A DNA stretch of 64,000 nucleotides from Tetracentron sinense (lineage: Eukaryota > Streptophyta > Magnoliopsida > Trochodendrales > Trochodendraceae): NCBI GenBank assembly GCA_015143295.1, contig CM026567.1, forward strand, positions 11,860,416 through 11,924,415, given 5' to 3'. Of the stretch, positions 23,246-35,113 are shown piece by piece. Position 1 is the stretch's first letter; each line of letters starts with the position of its first letter. The notes beneath the pieces are model-generated. The model made no database searches and was not told the origin of the DNA. It saw only the letters and a list, made by a program, of their open reading frames with translations. Position numbers and translations under genes: made by a program.

Positions 23246-24495
23246 GGTGCGTCCCTGGCTTGTCAAATGAGCTTTATTTTCCTAACAGGTCGAATGGGTT
23301 TCCTAGCTTATCAAATGGGTATCCTGGCGATCAGAGGTGTATCCTAGTTATCAGATGTGTTTCCTGACAATAGTGTCATTTTAGAGGTGTTATGCCTGGC
23401 AGAGTGATATGTCAAATGTGTTCCTAGTAGACAAGTGTTTCCTGGTAGTCAGGTGTTTCCTAATGGTCAGGTGTTTGCTGTCAGTCAGAGGTGCGTCCTT
23501 GGCTTGTCAGATGAGTTTCATTTTCCTGGCAGGTTGGATGGGTTTCCTGGCTATCAGATGCATATCCTAACTGATCAAATGTGTATCCTTGCAATCAGAT
23601 GCTTATCCTGCTTCTCAAATGTGTTTCTTGATAAATGTGGTTGTGTGAGCTGGGGTTTCGCACAGTTGAAAAATATAAAATGATATGTCAGAGGTGTTGT
23701 TCTTAGCAGAGTGTGATATGTCAGAGGAGTTGTTCTGTTCCTAGCAGCTATCGGGTGAAGGCCCAGGTTATGGAAAATAAAGATTTAAGGTTAATTTGGT
23801 CGGCATACCCAAGGATTGGTTATAATCAGGAGAAGTCTCGATTGGTTGATAATTGAGTCTGTAGACTCAGGGATAGAGATTGTTCATGCGCGAATGCCCA
23901 ATCAATCGAGTCTATGGACTGAAGGATAGAGTGTGATCAGTTATCTGATACGGTAACCTGATGTTGAGGACAATGATTAGATGAACTAGACCGTGGAAAC
24001 ACTTGGAGGTTGGGAATCTCGAATAGGGTAAAAATAGCCCTGAGTGACCTGGGGTCACAAGTTATGATATTATTATAATATGAGATTTGTATTGTACTAT
24101 TATATCATTATTGATGAATGTTATTATATGAAAAATAGTCTAGATGGACTGTGGATTTTACTGGGCTCTATAGCTCACTCTCCTCATTTTATGTCTTCAG
24201 ATCCTGAAGCGATTGCCGATTGACAAGGAGCTACACTTGATAGATTTTAGAAAGTGTACCTGCGTATTTTTGGCGACAAAAATAAAGGCTACTGACTACT
24301 ATAGCCAATGAGGTAACGCATTTGCTTATGATGGGTTATTGTGATGACCAGTTGTTATTGCTTAAGTAAGCTCTTGAATAAAAGTTTGAAAATTTCCGTA
24401 TTTTCGCGAGTAAAGTCTTCCGCATGCGTGGTTATGACGAATGTGCACGGGTCTTGGAACATGATTCCTTAGGCATGGGTTCGGGGCATCACAAT

Positions 24496-24507
24496 TGGTA
24501 TCAGAGC
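24496..24507 (+). other. Primer-binding site of E
   Basis: tggtatcagagc on the plus strand lies two bases after the LTR end catcaca at 24493; it is complementary to initiator tRNA-Met. Confidence 0.9.
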
Positions 24508-24864
24508 CAATAGCAATAACCATCATAACAAATCATATTCGATATAGGGTCTAATTATATTAGACTCAATTATTCTTATCGTACACTATGGTTTTGAATC
24601 CGTTAGGGATTTGAAGCTGTATGTTGTATTGAGTGCAAAACGCTAGAGATAGAGATCATCTCCAGGATAGTGTAAAGATAATCTAATCAGGCTGGAAGAT
24701 GATTAAGCATGATTAGAAAAATTAGGATAGGCAAGTGAGAAATTTTAGATGACAATTTGATTTTGATGTTCCTATTACGAGATAATAAAGCATTGTTATT
24801 TTCGTGATGGGAATACGATGTCGCCTAGACGAGCACCTGGAATTACTATGGCCTGAGCATTTGA

Positions 24865-27077
24865 TGTTAGACATATATGCCCACAAAAGTCATTCCGAAA
24901 TTGTATTAGTCTACTTAATCAATAAAAGCATATTTTACATTCACACATTGTCTTCTACATTGGGTAACATATTAAAAGTATCTCATTGGATGAGACTACT
25001 TTGTCCCTTAGGTAACATTGTAGGAAAACCATCAAATTAGTTTTTTAACTAATTGCTAAGGAGATATGGTTTTCCGATTCCTTGTAGACCTAGTATAGTT
25101 CTAAGTTATTTAGGATACATCTGGACAATATATTCCTACTAACTTACACATTGTTAGTACCATATGATGGAGTGATGAATCTCAATCACTGAGAGAATGG
25201 TCTCTTGACTAAGATATGAATATAAGTAAGAAGTACTTATATTGCAACTGGATCGCTTAGTGGATACCCTTAGAAATATACTGTCTATATGTATAGGGTA
25301 GTCCATTTGACAGATTGTCCTTAACCTGAGAGGTCGACATCTTCTCTAGTATTTGCCTATAAAGCTTTGATGTAGCCAATGGTCAATGTCCAACACACCA
25401 GACTAAATACGGGCTCGTTGGGTTATGTATGCTATATTAGAAGAAGTGTGTGTACGCTCAACAAGGATTCCACTACTCTTCTAGAGTAATTTATATTGAG
25501 TTGATATTTGTCAAAACCGGACTTGAAAGTTTATTTATCGATGAAATGGTTTTATCGAGAAGTTTATCGATGAAATGGTTTTATCGAGAAATTTATTTTC
25601 TATATAGAAGGAATATATAATTATTATTATTACTTTTAAAGAATTTCTAAAATAGTTTTGAAAGTCCAAGTTTGACTAAAAGTATCAAATAAAAAGTATT
25701 CTCAATATAAGCTAGGGATTAAAGACAGTATAAGATATTGTCCCGTAAGCTTATAACAATATTGGAAGTGGAGGGACGCATTTGTAAACAAATCTTGTGA
25801 TAGAAATACCTGCAAGTAATTCTCTATTTTCTAGAGGTTGGTCACACTATGTTAATGGACATTATTGTGATTAGTGGAAGTCCAGGGACATAGATAAAAT
25901 TCTATGATCCTAATGGTGTTATAGGAAAGTGTTTCCTAGTAACTAGGCTTTAACCAAAAAGGTTAAGCCCTTGGTCCCATAACCAGAAATAGGAGATCCT
26001 TTTAGATCCCACACACTAGGACCTTCTCAAAGCTTTTAATTTAATTATTAATTAATTTCTCTAAGTATATCACTATATGGTATAGTGAAGCTCTAATAGG
26101 TGAAATCACATAAGATGTGATTAACCATATGGGTAGGACCCATTGGGAATTTTGATAAAGATCAAACAATGACCTAAGGAGTTTGGAACTCCTTAAGGGG
26201 CTTGTGGAATTGGGGCCACTTAGGGTGGGACGCCCACTTCATGATGTGACCTTATCTCTTTAGTTAGTTGGTAATCCTTATCTCCTAATAGTTAGGAATA
26301 AGATTACTTGCTTACTAATTAATGTTTCCTTATAAGATAAGGATAAGATTAGTTAGTTACTAATTAAAGATTCCCTATTTAATAGGGATTCCATTAGTTT
26401 GTTACTAATGATTCCTTACTAAGATAAGGATAAGATTAGTTTGTTACTAATGGATAAAGTTAGTTTCTTTCTAAGATAAATCCTAATTAATTGGGAACTA
26501 TCATTAAGGAATCTTTTGAGGGATTTCTAATTTGATTAGGATATGGGGGAAGAGTCATGGATTGCAAGCAAAGCAATCCAAGGACTCTATATAAAGGGAT
26601 AGACATCCACCCCTTGGGATATTCCAATCTCCAATGTTTTTTTCTCTCTCCCTCTCCTCAAGTTCACCCCCCCCCCTCTCTCCCTCTTGTGGAAGTGTAC
26701 GGTCACCATCCCATTCTCTTCTCTTGGTTCTAGTTTGGATCTTGAACAAAAGCAGAACCAATCTTGTTAATCAAGAAAGGATCTTGAGTTCAAGAAAAGA
26801 ATAAAAGATCATAGAGCTTGAATTGGAAGAGTCATTAAGAGAAAAGCTTTAGAAGAAAAACAAGGTTCGTGTGAATCGCGAAGGAGACTTTACACTTGTG
26901 AAGTTTTGTAAGAATTGTTCTATAATGTGGATTTGACTTATCAATATCAAAGTCGCAAAGGTGATTTTTATTTTATCCTTCATTGAAAAAATCAATTAGA
27001 ATCTTATTCAGATCTTAGGATTCGATGTATGCCCCCCAAGAACTATTTTTCTAAAATTAAAAGGAGGCATACTTTCA
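24865..27077 (+). mobile_element. Solo copia LTR S2 (K family), TSD ttga
   Basis: It starts tgttagacatatatgccc and ends ggcatactttca. ttga flanks it at 24861-24864 and 27078-27081, and deleting one copy plus the LTR restores the gag frame AFEAITTL. A TATA box ctatataaagg lies at 26587-26597, followed by a CT-rich leader with a run of nine C. Confidence 0.9.
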
Positions 27078-28082
27078 TTGAGGCCATCACTACTCTAGCA
27101 GAATTGATTCAACGGCAACAAAGTGGTATCCGTGTCCTTATTAATCTAGAATAAGAGTAAGGGAACAGTAATAAACTTAAGAAGTTCAAGAGACTTAAAC
27201 CGAACTCGTTCTCTAGTGCCACCGATCCGTTAGTGGCTAAAAAATGGATTCAAGAATTTGAGAAGATCTTTCGGGTGATGACATGCCTAGAAGAGGTTCA
27301 GAGTTAATAATTTTCATATTGGCAGAAGAAGCTGAGCATTGGTGGACAACCGTTGAGAAGACAGTTTCTGTAACGCCCCAAAATACCCCCTAGGAGTTTA
27401 GGGATATTTTAGGTGTCACACTGCGAACCTATCAAACCATCCTGTAATGCACAAGATAAAATACAGTACTCATAACGATAATCAGAGCGCGGAAGCTATC
27501 ATATATGCGGAAGCGTAAACAAATTTTCATTTCTTCTGATGATCCAAAATAGTATTCCAAGTTAACATAAATACAAGACATGTCTAAGCCTAAGGTGGAC
27601 AGGCCCACCTATCAAAATATCAAAATACACCAAACCCTCTCATACTCTCCCCTCAACAGTAGTCGAGGTATGGCCACGCATCGAGGTCTCGGTCCGCCTG
27701 AGACTGTAATGGGATAGCCGACTCTCTCTCCTCTGTATACTCTTCCTCGACCCAAGGCTCCGGGTCGAGGGCTCCCTCAGTACCTGCCGACATGAAAGTA
27801 CGGCTGAGCATGGAATACTCAGCGAGTACAAGCTACTAGCAGACCATAACAATAATAAAAACACATAATAGTAATATCATACAAGCAGTAATAGAAACAT
27901 CACAAAGAAACAGTATAGGGCATGACACAATACAAGCATCCTGACGTGCGTACATGAATGCGAAAATGCCGATAAAACTCATGCTTGAAAACCCTTGTCA
28001 TGTCCCGGTATGCCTCGTAGAAATCATGTATGCGTGCATGCATGAATGCATGATCATCATCTTGTAAACCTCCATCTTGTAA

Positions 28083-28338
28083 ACTTGTGAGCCAGAGGCT
28101 AGCACCCGAATCTCCCTGGGCTGCCAACCTCCTTGATATGCAATGCACTTGTGAGCCAGAGGCTAGCACCCGAATGTCCCTGGGCTACCAACCTCCTTGT
28201 TATGCAATGCACTTGTGAGCCAGAGGCTAGAACCCGAATGTCCCTGGGCTACCAACCTCCTTGTTATGCAATGCACTTGTGAGCCAGAGGCTAGCACCCG
28301 AATGTCCCTGGGCTACCAACCTCCTTGTTATGCAATGC
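28083..28338. repeat. Tandem repeat, four copies of 64 bp
   Basis: Units begin acttgtgagccagaggctag at 28083, 28147, 28211 and 28275 and differ by a few substitutions; a fifth start at 28339 breaks off. It occupies the place in R/U5 where related LTRs have other repeats anchored on cttgtgag. Confidence 0.95.
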
Positions 28339-29316
28339 ACTTGTTGTTTATTATATGCACATGCTCTTGAAATCTCGGTTCATGCTATCATGCGTGCTCG
28401 TGTACGTGTCCATAGTGACAATCATGATAATGGAAATAACCAAATATGACATTATAATTCAATTCATGATATGAACATAAGTAACATAAGTAGTTTGCAT
28501 AACATTTGATCAATTGATCATTTATAAGAACGCATGCATAAAACTCATTTCTATATCCTTCATTGAGATCATTTATTCATAGTTTAGGCATTTTGTCAAA
28601 CACTTTCATACGTTATTCCTTAGTAGTTTATTTCATTCTTTTTAATGCATATTTTCCATTCAATCACACAAGGGTAAGTTTGTTATTTGTACAATGCCCA
28701 TCCTCCATTTTCCAATCCACAACCCACACATCATACATCACACATTCGGCATCCAATCGCCGTATCCAACATTCCATCCACACATCCACACCTTTCTTTA
28801 TCTTGTTTATATTTATTATAGATAACACATTTTGTAAAGAATAAAACATACTAACAAGAATCATATTTCATAAGGAAAACCTAGATTTATTGCTAGGGTA
28901 AGTTAGTAGGGTGTACTAACCTTAAATCAAGGCTTGATCCTTGGTAGAAACCTTGATTGAAGCTCCAACTTGAAAGAAGAACACCTTTGCTTGAAGGAGA
29001 CTTGAGTTGGGGAAGAAACCCCTTTCAAAAACGTGCTTGGGTTGCTGCCCTAGCTTGGAGAATGGTTCACACACGAGCTTGAGCCTCGATTTTGAAGCAA
29101 CTCGAGTTGGGGTGAGCTATGGTTCTTAAACCCCCTTTGATTTCCTTCTCAAAACCAAACCCTAGGTTAGAGCTTTCTCCTCTTCTCTCTCTATCTCTCA
29201 AAATCCCTCAAATGTTGTAAGTGAGGCCTCAAAGGGTCGAGCAAACCCTTATGGGTAAGGGTTTAACACCCAAAAGATGAAAACGCCCTTACTGAAATTT
29301 CTGCAAAAACGCGAAG

Positions 29317-29505
29317 ACCGAGCGATCGGTGGTTATGACCGATCGATCGGTTGCCTACCGAGCGATCGGTGTTTATGACCGATCGACCGGTCAAAAACTC
29401 ACTCTCTGGAAAATTTTCCCATACAAAATTTCTGACCGCGCGATAGCTACCGATCGATCGGTTATGGACCGATCGATCGCTGACTGGACCGAGCGATCGG
29501 TTCTC
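29317..29505. repeat. U3 palindrome cluster, S4
   Basis: accgatcgatcggt, accgagcgatcggt and accgatcgaccggt motifs occur in two groups around tctggaaaattttcccatac. Confidence 0.9.
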
Positions 29506-30330
29506 TGTATGTCTGGACTGTTTTGACCATATCTTTTGACTCGCTCGTCGGATTTCGACGATTCAACTTGCGTTGGGTTCGTCTTTCGAAAACACACATT
29601 TCTGACGTTTCGGAATTTCCGATTTCTCTCTTATTTATTAATTAGACTACAAAAACGGCCAATTAGCTACGAAGGTGCTATTCATTAAGGATGAAAAAGT
29701 CCAGGGTGCTACAGTTTCATACTATCAAAAGCCTATCTCTTGGATAAAATTTATAGAATTATTCTACGAGAAGTATTTTTCGGTCTCAATGAGGAAGATG
29801 AAGGAGATGGAATTCCTTCAGCTGACTCAAAACAATATGTCAATCAACGAATATGAACAAAAATTCAACCAGCTCTTCCGATTTGCAACAAGACTTGTTG
29901 AGGATGAACAATGAAGAGTTGACAAGTTCAAGGATGGGTTGAAGCCAGCAATCAAAGGAAAACTAGCAGTTCAAAGGTTTACATCATTCTCAGAAATTCT
30001 AGGCAAAGCTTTGAGAATTAAAAAGGTGCATAAAGAAATACAAGAATCATTGGCCGTCAGAGAAAAGAGGCCAATTGAAAGACCAGTGGATAAAGAGAGT
30101 CTGGAGGACTACAACAAGAAGATAAGATTTGAGAATTTTCTTAGAGAAAATGCTTCAGAAGAAACAAAAACATCAAATTTTGGGCATGGTGATCGAGACC
30201 AGCGAACTGAAGCTTATAAAACTAGGGTTTGCACTCAGTGTGGCAAGCCGGGCCAGATCAAAAGGGATTGCCCAGATTTGAACCTAAAGTCAGGCGAGGA
30301 CAAAAAAGTTTGTGTCTTCGCAATGTCGTA

Positions 30331-30661
30331 GGAAGAAGTCCAGCACAATGAGGACATCCTTAGAGATAGACTTTAAACGCTTTTGTTTTGCCATAGTAGG
30401 CAATGTCATGATGTATGTTTTGTATTTTCATCCTCTATTAATATGTTTGTAAAGGCTAAAAGTTTTTAAATAGTATCAATATATTTTGTAATGTGTTCGA
30501 GAGTATATAAGATATATCAGTAAAATGAATAAGGATCCATTACTAGATAATAAAATTTTTCAAGGATAATTTGAACCATTGAGGAACTGAAATTGCTATA
30601 TAGGGTACCCTCCCCTATTGGAAGATACGAGTTAATCAAATTTCGAGGATGAAATTTTTGT
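30331..30661 (+). other. Residual interior of E where pol is missing
   Basis: Only about 330 bp separate the gag stop from the PPT, with no recognisable pol motif. The end contains caaatttcgaggatgaaattt, the sequence that precedes the PPT in plant gypsy elements. This indicates a large internal deletion, or a member of a gag-only lineage. Confidence 0.7.
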
Positions 30662-30674
30662 AAGGAGTGGAGAT
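30662..30674 (+). other. Polypurine tract of E
   Basis: aaggagtggagat lies directly before the LTR start tgtaatgacc. Confidence 0.85.
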
Positions 30675-31709
30675 TGTAATGACCTGGAATTTTAATAGAA
30701 TAAAATTATGGGTTTATAGGTCCTTAACTGAGGTTAATTAGTTCAGTGTTTGATAAATTTGTGGAAAGTGGGTTTTTGTTCGGGACTGAGTTGTACCGAT
30801 CAAACTTCCGTGTTTTTCTTTGGAAATCACACACAACATACTGGTCGGTTATCGGGATGATCACCCATCATACCGGTTCCATCACGCATCGATTCGCGAG
30901 ACCGCGAGGGCCTCGTACATAAGAAAATCAGGAATTTCACAGATTGTCGAAGTTTAGTTGGGACTCGAAATTTACTGAGTGTTCCAATAGAAATCTGAAA
31001 AACTCATACCACTACGTGTTGGTCAACTATGGGGACGATTGTCTATCATTTCGGCAGTTCATTATCTCAAACGATGAAACTGTAGCGTGTTTTGTGTCCA
31101 AAATCAAGAAATTAGTGGGTTTTGCAGTTTTCTTTCGCACTTACTTTTTACCATCAAAATTCTATATTTTTCCTCAAAATTTATACAGTAGGTGTCGGAC
31201 TGTTCCTAGTTCTGTCACCTGAAATTTCATCACCATCGGACATCGTTTAGTAGTGTTACGAAGATCATATATGTGCAAAGTGGGAAAAACTGGTCAAAGT
31301 AGTCCGCACAACATAAGTTGGATTGTCCCTACTATATCATTATTGATGAATGTTATTATGTGGAAAATAGTCTAGATGGACTGTGGATTTTGCTGGGCTC
31401 TATAGCTCACTCTCCTCATTTTATGTCTTCAGATCCTGAAGCTGTTGCCGATTGGCAAGGAGCTGCACTTAATAAATTTTGGAAAGTGTACCGGCGTATT
31501 TTTGATGCCAAAAGTAAAGGCTACTGTAGTCAGTGAGGTAACGCATTTGCTTATAATGGGTTATTGTGATGACTAGTTGTTATTGCTTAAGTAAGCTCTT
31601 GAATAAAAGTTTGAAAATTCTCGTATTAAAGTCTTCCGCATGTGTGGTTATGACGAACAGGCACGTATCTCAGAACATGATTTCTTAGGCGCAGGTTCAG
31701 GACGTCACA
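30675..31709 (+). mobile_element. 3' LTR of E (1035 bp)
   Basis: It runs from tgtaatgacctgg to ggacgtcaca. Its last ~390 bp match 24090-24493. It lacks the short-repeat block present in the 5' copy. The right flank is tatac; the partner duplication is lost with the left end of the 5' LTR. Confidence 0.85.
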
Positions 31710-32561
31710 TATACAATACTTTGATCATGCAATTCAAGTGCTCATATAACATTTGTGAGTGACATATAGGCAATACAACTTCAATAACATGGCACATACA
31801 TTTCAATTTCCATTTCGTAATCTTAAACATGCTCTCATATAATTTAGACACATAATTTAACCCCTTTAAGATGCTTCACATCATCATCTTCTTCCATAAT
31901 TCACCATATGCATAAGTCAAGTAGGCTAACTAGAGCAATTACATCACATACATTAGTTATGTCATTTCTTTCCATAAAGAAGCACATTTAGGACATCTAG
32001 TAGAGATTATCTACCTCAAATCATCACAAACATGCTTTCATTTACATTTCTCATTTGGAAATCACCATGATATCCAATAACATAGGCAAACCTTCAACAC
32101 ATTGTAGGATTAACATACATTTCATCTCAGTTTAAGCTATGGATTAAAACTACACTATTTAGTAGAGAGTATCGACCTCACAAGATTGAATCCCTTCAAT
32201 CCAAAGCTTGAAAAAGAGTTGAGAATGCTTGAAGACTAAATTCCAAGCTTGAGAAGGAAGATCCAAGCTCCTCTAATAGTTTTCCTTAGAAAACCTAGGG
32301 ATTTGCTCTCCTCTTTGCCAAATTAGGTTAGAAGAATTTAGAATATCCTAAACCTTCAAATTAGGTGTCCTATTTATAGTCCAAGAGTCTAAAACTCTAT
32401 TCGTTTGAATGAATGCAGCCCATTTCAAATGGAAATGGTTGTTGAATCCGTTTAAACTGCAATTTTTCTGGCTTTGTTCGAACAAAAGTCCAGAATCCTG
32501 TTTTTTCTGTTTTTCTTCCCACTTGGCTTCTTCTACTTAGGCTCATACCCATTTCAAACAT
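31710..32561 (-). mobile_element. Older gypsy-type LTR fragment (I)
   Basis: The organisation resembles the R and promoter part of the LTR at 61790-62087: aagcttgaagagnnagatccaagctcc strings and a minus-strand CTATAAATAGG near 32368. Both ends are missing. No palindrome cluster or coding remnant is visible. Confidence 0.5.
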
Positions 32562-32843
32562 TATCATGACCCAAAATACCCCTAGGAGTTAGGAGACCTT
32601 TTAGTCGAAGCAACAACATATCAAACCATCTTGTGAGAAACCACAAGGCATACAAATAGCGGAACTGAAAATTTCTTAACCTTATAACTGTATTCCGAGT
32701 ACAACAACATGATCATTAATAAAGAGCGAACATACTCACTCAACAATTATACATTTCCCTCCCTTACATCACTCAAATCAAAACCAACATAGGTCCACCT
32801 GACAAGACCCTCTCATCATCCAGGAAAACCCAAAGCCAAGATC

Positions 32844-34617
32844 CGTTGCCTAAGTATTGACCCTAGAGAGGGGGTGAATAGGGTCTTGGCAAATTTAAAG
32901 TTCTAACTTAGTCCCTTTTATGGAATTTAAATTAATCAAGGAAATACAACTATCAATTCTAAAATAAAAGCAATAGAGAGAAATAAAGAAATAGTTAAGG
33001 AATTCAAACTCAAAGACTTTGCTCACGAGATTCGGCAATCCCGCCTATGCCCCTACCTCAAGCTATACCCACTAGAGGATTCACCACGATTTATTCTCAA
33101 TCGCAAGTCTTCTTTCAGGTAAAGGTCAAACCATTACACTTGCAAGAGAATCCCCTCTCTTGACTTCCACAATCTTCTTTCAGGTGAAGATCCTCCCTTA
33201 CAATGAAGCTCCTCACTTCAAGTACAAGAATCCACCTATTCTTAATTTCATACACTCTTTGTATAGACGTGTTTTTACAATCATAAAATACTCTTTAACA
33301 TGAGCTAGATGATCACTTTAAAGCTCTCTAAAAATCTCCAAAAGATTGGAGTTGAATAGCTCAAGAAATAGGATTTTGGGATTTCTAGGTTATACTCAAT
33401 AGATTTGAAAATCTAACCTTGTGAGTGATTGATTGAATAATCTGGAGTGATAGGAGTTCTTGTTTTATTCATAAATTATCTCATTTTATAGCCCAAGAAG
33501 TTTCATAACCATTGGAGTAGCATTTAATGCAAAAAGATCTGTTGCAAAAGAACCATTACATAGTCAAAATGCTCTGTCCTGACCCATCCAATATTCTGGA
33601 TGAGTCCATCCAGTCGACTAGATGGTGCTCCATATTGCCTCTCGGTATTTAGACCATAACTTTTGATTGGCTTATCAGAATTAGGTGATTCGACTTCCAG
33701 TAGACTCAAAATTCAAAGGGAAACAATTTTGTATCTAATGTAAAAATCTTAATTCTACTTTATTGTAAGTCTAAGTGGTCCCAAAGTTGACTGGTCCATC
33801 CAGTCGTCTAGATGATGCACCGTTTTGTCTCCTTTAGTATTTTGACCATAAATTTTGATTGGCTTAATGAAATTAGGTGATTCAACTTCTTATTCCACTT
33901 AAAATTTAGAGGGAAAAAAATTTGTCTCTAATGATCAAATCCTAATTCTGCTTTATTCATGGTCAAAATGGGTCCCAAAGATAACTGGCTTTGGAACAAA
34001 ATGGCCAGAAAAATATTGGTTTATCTAGTCGACTAGATGACCCCATCTAGTCGACTAGATAGTGAAATTTTTGTATAGAATCCATTTTTTGAGACCTAAA
34101 TGATGAGATTTGATTCCTAGGACTTCTCCCTCATTTTAATCAAGATGATTACCAACTTTTTAGGTCCTTTAAGTAATTTTCAAGTTGATCCTAAGAAACC
34201 TATGGTCAATCTAAATTTATAAGCTTTTCAACAACCAAACTTTAAAGACTTTTTACACAAGTCCTAAACTCTCTTAAAAGTTAAAAACATGATACTCTAA
34301 ACCTTCTTGAGAGTTGATCTTCCACTTGATCTTGGATCTTCTGTTTTGACTTCTTTAGCTTCAAGATCATCCTTCTTCTTATTTAATCTTCATTGATCTT
34401 CAATTTGATCCAAATGACTTACCTTGACTTGATGAAGGATCTTCTCATAGATGGTGTCACTTTCATGCTTTTTCCTTGAATGACTTTGCTAATGCTCTTG
34501 GTAAACTGATTTTCACATAAACTCAATAGAGGCATTAGTACCACATATCCTATTCCATTGATGTGTTGTCATCAAAATCAAGGATGTTACCTTAGGTAGA
34601 AAACCTATAGGCTAACA
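32844..34617 (-). mobile_element. Solo LTR H1, probably copia, TSD agatc
   Basis: The body begins near cctaagtattgaccctagag and ends ggctaaca (minus-strand start TGTTAGCC). agatc flanks it at 32839-32843 and 34618-34622, although this leaves a non-canonical left end. The tract ccctagagagggggtgaat resembles LTR ends of SIRE-type copia elements. TATAAAA on the minus strand is near 33484. Superfamily is inferred; no coding sequence is attached. Confidence 0.65.
33584..34065. repeat. U3 palindrome cluster, H1
   Basis: Repeated ccatccagtcgactagatgg and shorter tagtcgacta forms occur in three groups. Each of the first two is followed by a block like gaccataacttttgattgg that resembles the gypsy U3 block ggccataacttttgactcg. 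Confidence 0.8.
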
Positions 34618-35113
34618 AGATCCTCCTCAATCCTTGGTTCCGGAGAGCATCGATCCAATCTTGTACTTGCCGACAATAACAGGTCGGCTGATCATTGAAA
34701 AGCTCCGTGTATACTAGATACAATGCTATAAATGTCGCACCCCAAAATACCCCCTAGGAGTTAGGGATACTTTAGTTCGAGACCGCCGTGTCAATCATCT
34801 CGTATGACACATAAGGCATACACTTCCTGCAATGAACAAGGCTAACATGATATAATACAACAATAATTAGAGTGCGGAAGTGTAAAACAAAATTTTCTTT
34901 TCTTTATAAGGTGGTCTGTATTCCAAATTTATACATAAAACATAAACAGTAAAGGTGGACAAGCCCACCTATCAAAATATCAAAATACATGTAAAAAGAA
35001 CTATTGAGCTCACTATCCTCAACGGTATTAATCTAAATAAGGCCACACGTCGCGATCCCTATCCTCCTTCGACTGCTTTGGGATAGGAGGCTCTCTCTCC
35101 TCTACACACTCTT

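Larger units (their letters stand above)
21022..24493 (+). mobile_element. 5' LTR of E, left end missing, split by solo LTR S1
   Basis: Net of S1, about 1.6 kb remains. Two blocks (about 21070-21391 and 23251-23740) hold degenerate short repeats of the type gtcagatgtgtttcctggta. From about 24090 to 24493 it matches the 3' LTR at 31320-31709, ending catcaca before the PBS. The repeat block is not in the 3' LTR. Confidence 0.75.
27369..29713 (-). mobile_element. Solo gypsy LTR S4, TSD gtttc
   Basis: It starts tgtaacgcccc and ends gggtgctaca, with gtttc at 27364-27368 and 29714-29718. Removing it restores the E gag frame (TVSYYQKPISW). It contains a 64-bp tandem repeat (28083-28338), the double hairpin (27786-27823), and the U3 palindrome cluster (29317-29505). 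Confidence 0.93.
24818..30330 (+). pseudogene. gag: Gag of element E, split by two solo LTRs
   Basis: It starts at ATG 24818 (MSPRRAPGITMA then TGA). Without the LTR at 24865-27077 it continues AFEAITTLAELIQRQQ, a gypsy gag start. Further pieces are KKWIQEFEKIFRVMTCLEEV and AEEAEHWWTTVEKTVS, interrupted at 27369, then SYYQKPISWIKFIELFYEKY from 29719. A TGA near 29912 follows EDEQ. The C-terminus (29939-30330) has CTQCGKPGQIKRDC, a CCHC knuckle whose histidine is glutamine. There are several stops and one frame change. Gag would package RNA; this copy is dead. Confidence 0.85.
21022..31709 (+). mobile_element. Gypsy element E, gag-only, with three nested solo LTRs
   Basis: Plus-strand order: 5' LTR fragment (to 24493), PBS, broken gag (24818-30330), about 330 bp of leftover interior, PPT, and 3' LTR (30675-31709). 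No protease, RT or integrase remains. Its 5' LTR is cut at the left by G1. The solo LTRs at 21392-23245, 24865-27077 and 27369-29713 are later insertions with target duplications. Confidence 0.85.

Noticed and set aside
28083-28338. CRISPR-like regular repeat
   Set aside because: Units are contiguous 64-bp tandem copies without unique spacers, inside a plant LTR.
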